From NCBI GenBank assembly GCA_029688825.1, contig JARUKX010000006.1, positions 62,001 through 126,000 on the forward strand: a DNA stretch of 64,000 bases, written 5' to 3'. This document shows positions 1-7,534 of this stretch, in pieces. The notes beneath the pieces were generated by a model. That model was not told where the DNA came from. It made no database searches and worked only from the letters and a program-made list of their open reading frames with translations. The translations under genes and the position numbers were made by a program. Numbering within the stretch: the first letter of the stretch is position 1; each line of letters begins with the position of its first letter. Source of the DNA: Haloarculaceae archaeon H-GB1-1. GTDB taxonomy: Archaea > Halobacteriota > Halobacteria > Halobacteriales > Haloarculaceae.

Positions 1-996
1 GATACGGCCTTCATGACGTTCTCGAACTTCTCCGTGACCTCGGACGAGGCGAAACGCTTCGGTCAGGTCGTCTACGACGTGAACACCGTCGACTCGGGCG
101 CGTACTACGAGGTCCGAGTGGTCGACGAGGACGGCGACTACAAGGTCATCGTGAACGACACGGAGACCGGCGACGGGTTCGTCGACCAGGAGCAGCTGGG
201 GAACCTCGCGACCGAAGGATCCGGCGACGGCACGTTCGACAACATCCAGAAGGTCGAAGTCTACGCGATCGACGGCGACGTCGACATGACGATCGCCGGC
301 CTGAACGCGGAGAAGAAATCGGCCTACGACCTGGGGTCGATGAAGAAGGACACCGATAGCGACGACTCCCTCGAATCGGTCGACATCAACTCGACCCACA
401 CGGGTGGCGAGGTCTCGCTGTCGGGACTCGACACGCTCGGACCTGCGTTCGCAGACGCCGAGATCAACGACCTGACGGTCCCCGTCAACCTGCCGGCGTC
501 GATGGCGGGCGAAGACGACTCGAAGCTCGTTCTCGACGAGGACAGCAGCGTCGACGGCGGCAACTATCCGGGCTTCAAGGGCACCGCGACGGTGTACGTC
601 CGGATGGAAGTGCCGAGCCAGTACGACCTGTCGTTCTCCGGCATGTCGCTGAACGACACGCAGTCGGTGACCTCGGGTCGCCTCATGTCGGTGCAGTACG
701 CCGAGGGGACTGGCGACACCGAGTTCGAGAACATCTCGGACGCAAGCTGGTCCGATATCACCTCGTCCTACGGGAGCAAGGGCGACACCGTGGTCGTCGA
801 CGACACCGTGCAGCCGGGGACGCCGGGCGTCCTCAAGGTGAAGATGAAGCTCACGCCGGGTCAGTTCGACGCGATCGAAGGCTCGACCAGCGGTGGCGGT
901 GGCGGCGGTGCGACCGGCGCTGGCGGCTGGGGCAACATACCGGTGATCGGCGGGTTAATCGTCGCAGCGGTGGCCTTCCTCAAGAGGCTCGGGTGA
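1..996 (+). CDS. Anchored surface protein, C-terminal part (5' end outside window)
   Basis: The frame is open from base 1, so the gene probably begins upstream; an ATG at 13 is possible but cannot be tested. About 290 acidic, Asp/Gly/Thr/Ser-rich residues look beta-rich and extracellular. A glycine run near residue 300 is followed by one hydrophobic C-terminal segment (IPVIGGLIVAAVAF) and a short basic end (KRLG), the plan of a protein displayed outside and anchored at its C-terminus. The next gene starts 4 bp after the stop, so they are co-transcribed. I do not recognise the family. It could be a major surface or virion protein of the element; that is inferred from position and anchor only. 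Confidence 0.6.
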   Translation, partial: DTAFMTFSNFSVTSDEAKRFGQVVYDVNTVDSGAYYEVRVVDEDGDYKVIVNDTETGDGFVDQEQLGNLATEGSGDGTFDNIQKVEVYAIDGDVDMTIAGLNAEKKSAYDLGSMKKDTDSDDSLESVDINSTHTGGEVSLSGLDTLGPAFADAEINDLTVPVNLPASMAGEDDSKLVLDEDSSVDGGNYPGFKGTATVYVRMEVPSQYDLSFSGMSLNDTQSVTSGRLMSVQYAEGTGDTEFENISDASWSDITSSYGSKGDTVVVDDTVQPGTPGVLKVKMKLTPGQFDAIEGSTSGGGGGGATGAGGWGNIPVIGGLIVAAVAFLKRLG

Positions 997-1000
997 TATC

Positions 1001-1474
1001 ATGTCGCCCGGAATATCCGGCCGAGACCCGTTCAAGCTCCTCGAACGCACGAACTCGATAATCAAGAGCCAGGGATGGACAGGCGTCGGCAAGTCGGCGA
1101 TAGGGACGGTGCTGCTGGCAGTCGTGTTCGGCGGCATCGACGTGTTCAATGCCGTCCTAAGCGTTCCTATCGCGATTCTCGAAGCGCTCGGCGTCTCTGT
1201 CGCCTCGCTAAATCGGGGCGTGTTCGTCGGTCTCGGCGACTTCTTCGGGAGTGTCCTCGGTGCGACAGCCGGGTCGTTCGGCAGTGGATGGACCGGTCTT
1301 CTAGGTCCGTTTCAGGGTCCCCTCGGTATGGCGGTGTTCCTGTTCATGCTGTGGGAGATCCTGTACTTCATGGACCTGGTCGACACGGACGTCCTCGGCC
1401 TGGCAATCGACTTTCCGGACATTCTCCTGAATAGCGACTCGACGGACGTCGCCGACGACATCGAAGACGAGTGA
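1001..1474 (+). CDS. Small membrane protein of the element operon
   Basis: 157 residues. The N-terminal 25 residues are polar and basic. Hydrophobic stretches lie at about 30-65 (TVLLAVVFGGIDVFNAVLSV and following) and at about 105-127 (GMAVFLFMLWEILYFM), and the tail is very acidic (DVADDIEDE). The ATG lies 4 bp after the preceding stop. No known domain was recognised. The layout (two or three membrane segments, acidic cytoplasmic end) resembles the genes that follow it, suggesting a set of membrane proteins acting together in one envelope structure. Confidence 0.6.
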   Translation: MSPGISGRDPFKLLERTNSIIKSQGWTGVGKSAIGTVLLAVVFGGIDVFNAVLSVPIAILEALGVSVASLNRGVFVGLGDFFGSVLGATAGSFGSGWTGLLGPFQGPLGMAVFLFMLWEILYFMDLVDTDVLGLAIDFPDILLNSDSTDVADDIEDE

Positions 1475-1521
1475 CATGCACCGGGCAACCACCTACTCGG
1501 CAGTACCTCAGGGGGTAACTC

Positions 1522-1872
1522 ATGTCGAGTAGAAAGGACCTCGTTCAGCAGTTGACGTCCTCACGTGACGGGGACCCGTCGATAAACTGGGGGCGGCTTG
1601 CAGTTCTCGCTGTCGGTGGTGTCGTGACGACGCTAACCGTTGGTGTCTCGCGACTCCTGACGAACGCGGTCGCTGGCTTCGAGTATGCAGTGAGCGGCAT
1701 CGTCGACTTTCTCAGGGACGTCATAGCGACGCTGCTCGGGATACCGACTGCGGCGTTCGACGCCGGGTTCGACGCCGCGCTGGCATGGCTCGCCCCGCAG
1801 GGACTCGTCGCGGGTCCTGTTGGTCTAGCAATCGGCCTCGCAGCGCTCTGGCTCTGGGGGCGGTTGACATGA
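1522..1872 (+). CDS. Small multi-pass membrane protein of the element operon
   Basis: 116 residues. A purine-rich Shine-Dalgarno stretch (aggggg, about 1509-1514) precedes the ATG at 1522. A polar N-terminus of about 24 residues is followed by hydrophobic or amphipathic segments near 25-50, 55-80 and 92-113, with the C-terminus buried almost to the end (LAIGLAALWLWGRLT). The stop overlaps the next ATG (ATGA at 1869-1872), which indicates translational coupling. No family was recognised. Its Gly/Ala/Val/Leu composition matches the neighbouring membrane proteins. Confidence 0.6.
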   Translation: MSSRKDLVQQLTSSRDGDPSINWGRLAVLAVGGVVTTLTVGVSRLLTNAVAGFEYAVSGIVDFLRDVIATLLGIPTAAFDAGFDAALAWLAPQGLVAGPVGLAIGLAALWLWGRLT

Positions 1873-2339
1873 GCGCGAGCGGAGACACCAACCCGAACCC
1901 CAGTGGCACGACGGTCGGGCCAAATGCAAGCCCCGGCGACGAGAAGTCACTACTCGACCGGTTCGGAAAGACGGCGATTGAGCTGTTGAAGGACCCGAGA
2001 GCGTATGTTCTCGGAATCCTCGTGCAGTGGCTCGTCGGGGGTCTCGTCAACCTGGTCGCGTCGATAGTCGGCCTACTGAATGAGGCCTATTACCAGGCCG
2101 CACAGGCTCCGCGGCTGCTGCTGCAGGGTGTATCGCTGGCAACGAAACCGCTCGGCGGCCTCATCCTCGGTGGGTTGAACACGCTCTCGGGTGTCGTGGC
2201 GTCGATTATCGGGTCGTTCGGACCACTCGGCCCGCTGGCGGCAATCCTGTTCGCTGCGGCGACGATCGTCCTGGTACGCGCGGCGCTGTCGTGGCTGCTG
2301 TCGTACCTCGGCCTCGGTGCAATCGCGGGGTGGTTGTAG
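1869..2339 (+). CDS. Small multi-pass membrane protein of the element operon
   Basis: 156 residues from the ATG at 1869, which overlaps the previous stop; a longer reading from 1785 would run deep into the preceding gene and was not used. The first 40 residues are polar (Asn/Pro/Gly/Asp), followed by hydrophobic stretches at roughly 48-72, 85-115 and 118-155 rich in Gly, Leu, Val and Ile. A GTG start for the next gene overlaps the stop by one base. No domain was recognised. It is one of a series of short membrane proteins with a variable polar N-terminus and hydrophobic C-terminal half. Confidence 0.6.
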   Translation: MSASGDTNPNPSGTTVGPNASPGDEKSLLDRFGKTAIELLKDPRAYVLGILVQWLVGGLVNLVASIVGLLNEAYYQAAQAPRLLLQGVSLATKPLGGLILGGLNTLSGVVASIIGSFGPLGPLAAILFAAATIVLVRAALSWLLSYLGLGAIAGWL

Positions 2340-2623
2340 TGTCGGAGAGTGACGACCGCGACCTCGGTTACTACGCGACTCACCCTGGCGTGCTGCTGGC
2401 GTCGATCGTGGCGGCTCTCGGGGCCGGCTTCGACCCGTTCGTTCAGTTTGCCGTCGCGACGGTGCAGACCTGGTTTCCGCTCCTGTCGACGTTCTCGTCG
2501 ATAGCGAGCCTGGTAACGTGGATTCCGACCACTCTGTTCCGGCAGGTGTTCCTGGCCGGAGCGCTGGTCTACGCGGGCATTCTCCTGACCAATCTCATCG
2601 AAAGCGGACGTAAGAAACTATGA
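2339..2623 (+). CDS. Small membrane protein of the element operon (GTG start)
   Basis: 94 residues beginning VSESDDRDLGYYATHPG, using the GTG that overlaps the preceding TAG by one base (tagTG); the longer frame from 2291 would overlap the upstream gene by about 50 bp. Hydrophobic segments lie near 18-40 (VLLASIVAALGAGFDPFVQF), 45-62 and 68-87, and the C-terminus is basic (ESGRKKL). No family was recognised. The tight spacing places it in the same transcript as its neighbours. Confidence 0.5.
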   Translation: MSESDDRDLGYYATHPGVLLASIVAALGAGFDPFVQFAVATVQTWFPLLSTFSSIASLVTWIPTTLFRQVFLAGALVYAGILLTNLIESGRKKL

Positions 2624-2690
2624 TTCGAGCGAATCACGCAGACAGGCGTATCGAGCGGACGGCCGAGGGACGACGCCGGAGGTGTCGGTC

Positions 2691-3182
2691 GTGACACTGA
2701 CGGCGCGACTCGGTGGTCGTGGAACACTCGGACTCGGTCTGCTGGCGGTGGCGCTGCTGTGGGTGGTGCTGAACACGTCGCTCGCGAGTGCCGTCGCCGG
2801 GCCGGTGGCAGTCCTGACGAGCAACCTGCAGCTATTCGCAGGTCTCACGGTAATCGCGCTCGTCGGCTACTGGCTCGTCGACGAGTTCGAGGACGACGAC
2901 GACCTCGACGACACCGTCGAGAAGGCCGGCGACCGAGCCGGGGAGGCGAGTGCCGGGTTCGTCAACCTGACAACGGCGACCCTCGGCGCGGCTGCTGCTG
3001 TCCTGGTCACAATCGGTGACCAACTATTCGCGACGGTCTCCGAGGCTCCGATGATAGCCGGGCAAGCTCTCCTCGGAGCGCTCGGCATCGGTGCTGGTAT
3101 CGGCGCAGTACCGGTCGAGGTCGTTATCCTCGGCGCGCTGCTGGTAATCGTCGTTTCCGGTATCCTACGGGGTGACGACTGA
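2691..3182 (+). CDS. Four-segment membrane protein with acidic loop
   Basis: 163 residues from GTG 2691. A GGAGG at 2678-2682 sits 8 nt upstream of this GTG and overlaps the alternative GTG at 2682, so 2691 is preferred. Hydrophobic segments lie at about 10-32, 47-65, 88-110 and 138-160. Between the second and third is an exceptionally acidic loop (DEFEDDDDLDD) followed by a short charged helix. The four-span layout with an internal charged loop recalls small virion membrane proteins of haloarchaeal pleomorphic viruses, but I cannot claim homology. About 67 bp separate it from the upstream gene. Confidence 0.55.
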   Translation: MTLTARLGGRGTLGLGLLAVALLWVVLNTSLASAVAGPVAVLTSNLQLFAGLTVIALVGYWLVDEFEDDDDLDDTVEKAGDRAGEASAGFVNLTTATLGAAAAVLVTIGDQLFATVSEAPMIAGQALLGALGIGAGIGAVPVEVVILGALLVIVVSGILRGDD

Positions 3183-3183
3183 C

Positions 3184-3522
3184 ATGTCGAGCTTCGAGGT
3201 AGACGCAGGCGTCGACGCACTGCAGTCGTGGGTCGAGGACCAGCAGCGACGGATAGCCAACGAGGCTGAGCCACTGCCGGACGCAGACGCCGCTGCAGCG
3301 ATCGGGGCGATGCTGGTCGGTGCTTTCCTCGTCGCGGGCGGCTGGCTGCTGATTCGAGATGCTGCGACGGTCTCCGGCCGGCTGCTCATCAGCTACGCAG
3401 CGGCCGGCAGGGCGGCGGTGGTCCTGTCCGGCTTCGTGGCAATCAGGCTCGGCCTGCCCCGCACAGTGGCGGGATATCGGACGATGCGACGGATTCGAGA
3501 AGCCGAGGAGGTGCCGGCGTAG
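3184..3522 (+). CDS. Small membrane protein of the element operon
   Basis: 112 residues from the ATG at 3184, one base after the upstream stop; an earlier ATG at 3172 lies inside the previous gene. The N-terminal 35 residues are acidic and possibly helical (VDALQSWVEDQQRRIANEAE). Two hydrophobic segments lie at about 38-58 and 70-92 and a basic cytoplasmic end follows (YRTMRRIREAEEV). The stop abuts the next ATG directly. No family was recognised. Confidence 0.55.
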   Translation: MSSFEVDAGVDALQSWVEDQQRRIANEAEPLPDADAAAAIGAMLVGAFLVAGGWLLIRDAATVSGRLLISYAAAGRAAVVLSGFVAIRLGLPRTVAGYRTMRRIREAEEVPA

Positions 3523-5235
3523 ATGCGGCGAGCGCTCGTCGGGCTATTGTTGGTCCTCCTGGTCTCTCCGACGATCGTCGCCCCGATTGCTGCTGCACCG
3601 GGCGACGTCGAGACCAAATCGGCCGAGAACTACACGATATCCGAACTCGCCGAGCGAGGCCAGCAGATCGAGGGTGCGGACCCGTCGCGCCGATGGCTCG
3701 GCGAGCGTGGCAGTGTTTTCGTGAGCTACCAGCAGACCAATCTCGTGAAAGAGATGGGGTCGCAGCGGCCAGAGTGGGCCGTCGACAAGGTCGTCTCTCC
3801 CGATAAGCTGGTCGACACGGACGACGTGAAGATGCACATCAACCGGCCACAGACGGCCGGAGAGAAGAAAATCCACATCGTCGTTCTAGCGTGGAAAACA
3901 GAGACGCGAGAGGTGAACGGAACCAACGGAACGACGCGACAGGAGACCTACCTCACGTCCGTCCGGAAACGGACGACAGAGGTGCGACTGACGGACGCGT
4001 TCGAGACCGTCGAGGTGGCACTGCCCGACACCGAGAATCCGCAGCACATCACGATGTATGTGCGGGAATACCCGTCTGCACGGTGGACGTTCGCCCACGA
4101 CCCGGTGGCGCTGGCGGACGGCCTGCCGTTCGGTCGGTCGTGGGGCGATTACCTGTCGTGGTTCGTGAGTCGCTTCTTCATTATCACGGCGCTCGGCGTC
4201 CCCGTGGCTATCGCTGGGGCGTACAAGACGCTCGAACACACGCACTCCGGCCCCGGAAAGAGTGTCATGTGGTGGCTGATAGCCGGCGGCCTCGGGTCGT
4301 ACCTGACGCTGTATTTCAGCCACAGGAAGGTGGCAGAACTCCTGACGACGGCACCATGGGTGATGGGTGTGTTCGTCGTCGTTATCGCCTATCTGGCGAC
4401 GCTGGAACTCGCCGACCCGACAGAGAAAGGGCTGTTCGAGGGAGTCGTGACGACGGACGCACAGAACCCGCTCGGCGAGGATATCCCCGACATCTCCGAG
4501 GAGGTCGGCGACGTCGTCTCGTTTGTCGATGGTGGCGACGGGACGATCAAGCTCGTCAAGAGCGAGTTGTCGTACTTCGTGACGCTGCTGGCGGGTGCCG
4601 AGCCCCCGACGCTCGACATGTCAGACCTGTCGACGCGGGTCCGGTACAACGGGACCGCGCCGGGCGACGAGAAGTTTTACGCAGCTGTCCCCGACGACCT
4701 CGACGACGACGAGGACCCGGACCTGGTCTACGTGCAATGGCCAGCGCTGTCGTTCGGACCTGACGGGCTGCGAGAGATGGTCGAGGACGGAGATGGGACG
4801 ATGGCACGGTGGGACACGGAAAAGCTGTCTCGCGCCGGACTTCTCGGCCTGCTGGCGGGAGCAGCGGCGAACGTCGCCCTGGGAGCAGTGAACTGGGCAA
4901 TCCTGGCGGCTGTCGTCGGGTTCTACGCCGGTACGATGCGACGGGTCGACGGCGAGGCGTCGTTCGACCCGGCACCGGTCCACTCGACGGCTGCGAAGGC
5001 GCGGGCAGTGACCGAGAAGCAGGAACTCGCAGTCGCGGAGACATTCGAGGCACTGCAGCAGAAGGTCGCCGAGGCCGACGCGACGACGACCGAGCAGGCC
5101 GTCGATATCGCCGAGGCGTACATCAACCAACTGCGGGGCCAGGTCGACCGTCTGCTCGGCGGCGACGCGGGCGGACTGCCTGATCAGGCCGGCGGCGGCA
5201 GTGTGGAGGTCGAGTCGGGGGTGAGTGACGATTAG
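3523..5235 (+). CDS. Exported polytopic membrane protein with cytoplasmic coiled coil
   Basis: 570 residues. A signal peptide (about 1-25, MRRALVGLLLVLLVSPTIVA) precedes an external domain of about 180 residues with Asn-X-Thr sequons (NYT near 36, NGT near 132 and 135). Membrane segments lie near 213-235, 248-265 and 277-294, then a cytoplasmic acidic domain (about 300-435), a further hydrophobic pair near 440-478, and a C-terminal helical, coiled-coil-like tail (about 490-550, Gln/Glu/Ala-rich). It is the largest membrane protein of the operon and probably its core. The position before a soluble protein and a P-loop ATPase suggests an envelope-spanning assembly, by inference. No known family was recognised. 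Confidence 0.65.
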   Translation: MRRALVGLLLVLLVSPTIVAPIAAAPGDVETKSAENYTISELAERGQQIEGADPSRRWLGERGSVFVSYQQTNLVKEMGSQRPEWAVDKVVSPDKLVDTDDVKMHINRPQTAGEKKIHIVVLAWKTETREVNGTNGTTRQETYLTSVRKRTTEVRLTDAFETVEVALPDTENPQHITMYVREYPSARWTFAHDPVALADGLPFGRSWGDYLSWFVSRFFIITALGVPVAIAGAYKTLEHTHSGPGKSVMWWLIAGGLGSYLTLYFSHRKVAELLTTAPWVMGVFVVVIAYLATLELADPTEKGLFEGVVTTDAQNPLGEDIPDISEEVGDVVSFVDGGDGTIKLVKSELSYFVTLLAGAEPPTLDMSDLSTRVRYNGTAPGDEKFYAAVPDDLDDDEDPDLVYVQWPALSFGPDGLREMVEDGDGTMARWDTEKLSRAGLLGLLAGAAANVALGAVNWAILAAVVGFYAGTMRRVDGEASFDPAPVHSTAAKARAVTEKQELAVAETFEALQQKVAEADATTTEQAVDIAEAYINQLRGQVDRLLGGDAGGLPDQAGGGSVEVESGVSDD

Positions 5236-5998
5236 CTTCTCGTCGACGTCCCCGGAGGAGCGATCTACGTCGGTCGAGCCGGCACTCGACGACCTGCAGC
5301 GAAAGCAGGACTCGCTCTTTCGCCGTCTCGAACTCGGGTTCGAGAGCCGTCGCGACGTCCTGCTGTGGTGCCACGACGCGAGCCTTCGGACGCTCGGCCA
5401 GGTCCCCGACTCCTGGTTCGCGGAGCTATTCGGCACCCGCTATCGAGTGGCGGCGCTACTCGCAGACAGTGAGCAACGAGCCGAGGTTTCGGAAAGCGTT
5501 GAGAGCGACGGACGAGCCGGCGTCGAGCGGGGCGTCCTGGCGGACGACACGCTCGTCGAGGCATGCCGGCAGGGTATGTCGCTGCTGGCTGAGCAGGCCG
5601 CAGAATACACGAACTCCGAGGAGCCGGTCGACCCGACCGCACAGTCGTTTCTGGCTATGCGACCGGCAGTCGAGGACCTGGCCGACCGACAGCGACTGGT
5701 CCTCGAACGCGCGCTCGGGGTCGCCGATCCGTCGATCGACAGCCGTGCAGACGTTCGCGAGTGGGTTCGCGACGTCGTCCGGGCGACGGACGGCAACGAC
5801 CAGGGATTCGGCCAGAAAGTCCTCTGGTCGCCGTTCTGGCTCGACGCACTCCGGGGTGACCCGTCGTCGGCGTCGTTCCATCTCCTGCTCGCGGACGACC
5901 TGCTGCGGCCGATGAACGCGGCTCTACGGCAGAAAGCAAGCGCTGCGACCGAACAGGCGTCGAAAGAACGCACCAATCACGGAGCTTTCGAGACATGA
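5225..5998 (+). CDS. Soluble helical protein encoded before the element ATPase
   Basis: 257 residues, GTG start at 5225 overlapping the end of the previous gene by 11 bp; its stop overlaps the ATPase start (ATGA at 5995). It has no signal peptide and no membrane segment. It is rich in Arg, Glu, Leu and Ala and should be mostly helical, with tryptophans spread through the middle (SWF, WVRDVV, LWSPFWLDAL). No domain was recognised. Coupling to the ATPase gene suggests a cytoplasmic partner or adaptor for it. That is inference from gene order. Confidence 0.6.
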   Translation: MTISFSSTSPEERSTSVEPALDDLQRKQDSLFRRLELGFESRRDVLLWCHDASLRTLGQVPDSWFAELFGTRYRVAALLADSEQRAEVSESVESDGRAGVERGVLADDTLVEACRQGMSLLAEQAAEYTNSEEPVDPTAQSFLAMRPAVEDLADRQRLVLERALGVADPSIDSRADVREWVRDVVRATDGNDQGFGQKVLWSPFWLDALRGDPSSASFHLLLADDLLRPMNAALRQKASAATEQASKERTNHGAFET

Positions 5999-7341
5999 GC
6001 AAATCCGCACAGAGACGAATCGAGAAGAAGGAACAGGAAGTCATCGAGCAGTTGCACGGGGACTTCGAGCCGTGGACGAAATCTCGACAGGCTCGGTACC
6101 ACTCTGACAGCTGTAACAAGTCCTGGTCTCGGCTCGAAAAGTACCACAACGACGGCGAGAGGATGTACAAAGATTTCGGGCTAACTCCGATGCACAAGGC
6201 CTTAGCGAAGGAATCCCGCAAGTCACAGCGGTACGGGATGGAAGACGCCCACCCGGTCTATCGCTATCCGAGTGCGTACCTCGACGCGCTCATCCACATC
6301 GACGACGCCGAGAAGTGGGCGCTTGAGGACGGCCGGACGGACGACCCGATAATCGCCGAGCAGCCGCGACCTCGCCGGAAGGTCCTCGAATGGCTCGCGC
6401 GACCGGAGAACGGACACGTCCTCGACGCAATGGGCGACGGCGGAACGGACCTACACGCACACTCCGAGCCTGGCGAAGGGAAGACGTCGCTCGCCAATAT
6501 GATCGGCGGGGTCCGAATGCCGGAGGTCAACAACGAGACGGTCCTGTGGTACCTGACGCTCGACGAGCTCGAATGTCTGCCGCTCGCCCCGTTCATGACG
6601 GTCGCGGTCCCTGCAGGCGTCGAGATCGAGGTCGAGGCGAAGCCTCGCGACCACCGACTGCCGGACGTCGAGATCGACCTGACCGACGTCTTCCGCGACA
6701 CGATCTCCTACGACTCACCCCGTGACCTCATGCAGCAGATCGTCCCCGGAGGCCTCTACGCAGTCCTGCCGGACCCGCTGTTTCGAGGCTGTGAGAAGCT
6801 AACAACGGCGACATACACCCCGGCGCGAGAGGCCGAGGAGCCGGCCGAGGTGACGCCGCTGCGGGACAACATCTTCGCGATGGTCACAACGCGAGCGAAG
6901 GATGACGAGTTCCTGCACCCGACGACGGCGATAATCGACGAGGCGGGCGACCTGCTGCCGCTGAACCCCGAGGCCGACGAAAACGACACCAACCGGAAGG
7001 TGAAAGAGTATCCGAAGGTCTACGGGAAGGCTCGGAAGAAGAACTTCAGCGCGCTGGTCCTGTCGCACTCGGTCGCCCGGATCGACGAGGGCGTCCGAGA
7101 GAAAGAGCGCTGGTTCGTAACGATGCCGAACACTCCGGCGCCGTCGTCGACGCTGTCGGGTATCGGCAAGGTCCCCATCAAGTCGGATTACGCCATGCGA
7201 CTGTCGAAGGGCGAGGCCGTCGTCTGGCGGAACCAGCACTTTTGCGAGATATCATGGCCGAACCCCTACCGTCGATACGAGTTCAGGGGCGAGGTATCCA
7301 TTCGCTACCCGACTCGGGAGGTGGCGCTCGATGCACTGTGA
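5995..7341 (+). CDS. P-loop ATPase of the element (VirD4/HerA-like or viral packaging type)
   Basis: 448 residues. A Walker A motif lies at about 157-165 (SEPGEGKTS, with Ser in the first position where Ala or Gly is usual) and a Walker B at about 311-320 (TAIIDEAGDL). A later strand ends in SHS near 357-359, where sensor residues sit in additional-strand ATPases. About 140 basic and charged N-terminal residues precede the nucleotide site. No membrane segment was seen. In membrane viruses, conjugative plasmids and vesicle plasmids such an enzyme energises DNA or protein movement; the exact role here is not shown. The end overlaps the next small ORF by 11 bp. Confidence 0.7.
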   Translation: MSKSAQRRIEKKEQEVIEQLHGDFEPWTKSRQARYHSDSCNKSWSRLEKYHNDGERMYKDFGLTPMHKALAKESRKSQRYGMEDAHPVYRYPSAYLDALIHIDDAEKWALEDGRTDDPIIAEQPRPRRKVLEWLARPENGHVLDAMGDGGTDLHAHSEPGEGKTSLANMIGGVRMPEVNNETVLWYLTLDELECLPLAPFMTVAVPAGVEIEVEAKPRDHRLPDVEIDLTDVFRDTISYDSPRDLMQQIVPGGLYAVLPDPLFRGCEKLTTATYTPAREAEEPAEVTPLRDNIFAMVTTRAKDDEFLHPTTAIIDEAGDLLPLNPEADENDTNRKVKEYPKVYGKARKKNFSALVLSHSVARIDEGVREKERWFVTMPNTPAPSSTLSGIGKVPIKSDYAMRLSKGEAVVWRNQHFCEISWPNPYRRYEFRGEVSIRYPTREVALDAL

Positions 7342-7534
7342 GACGGCAATATCGGGGTCGGAACTCCCCGATATCGGGCCGGAGCAGCGGCGAGGTTCCG
7401 ATTTAGTAGCATACAGCTATCTGAAACCCCGGAAATCGGCCGAGTCGCGGTTCGAGCGAATCATTCAGCAGCGGCACCACACGCGCGTGGGATTAATGTC
7501 AGGCAAGGGGCCGGGGGGTGATAACCATGCGTGA
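7331..7534 (+). CDS. Possible small soluble protein between ATPase and surface protein
   Basis: 67 residues starting inside the last codons of the ATPase gene and ending 8 bp into the surface-protein gene. That double overlap is typical of this operon, and without it about 185 bp would be empty. It is basic, has a single Cys and no motif or membrane segment. Codon choice is less typical than in the neighbours, so it may be a chance ORF acting as a coupling leader. Confidence 0.35.
   Translation: MHCETAISGSELPDIGPEQRRGSDLVAYSYLKPRKSAESRFERIIQQRHHTRVGLMSGKGPGGDNHA

Noticed and set aside
1785-1868. N-terminal extension of the 156-residue membrane protein to 1785
   Set aside because: It would overlap most of the end of the previous gene, whereas the ATGA overlap at 1869 is the usual pattern of this operon.
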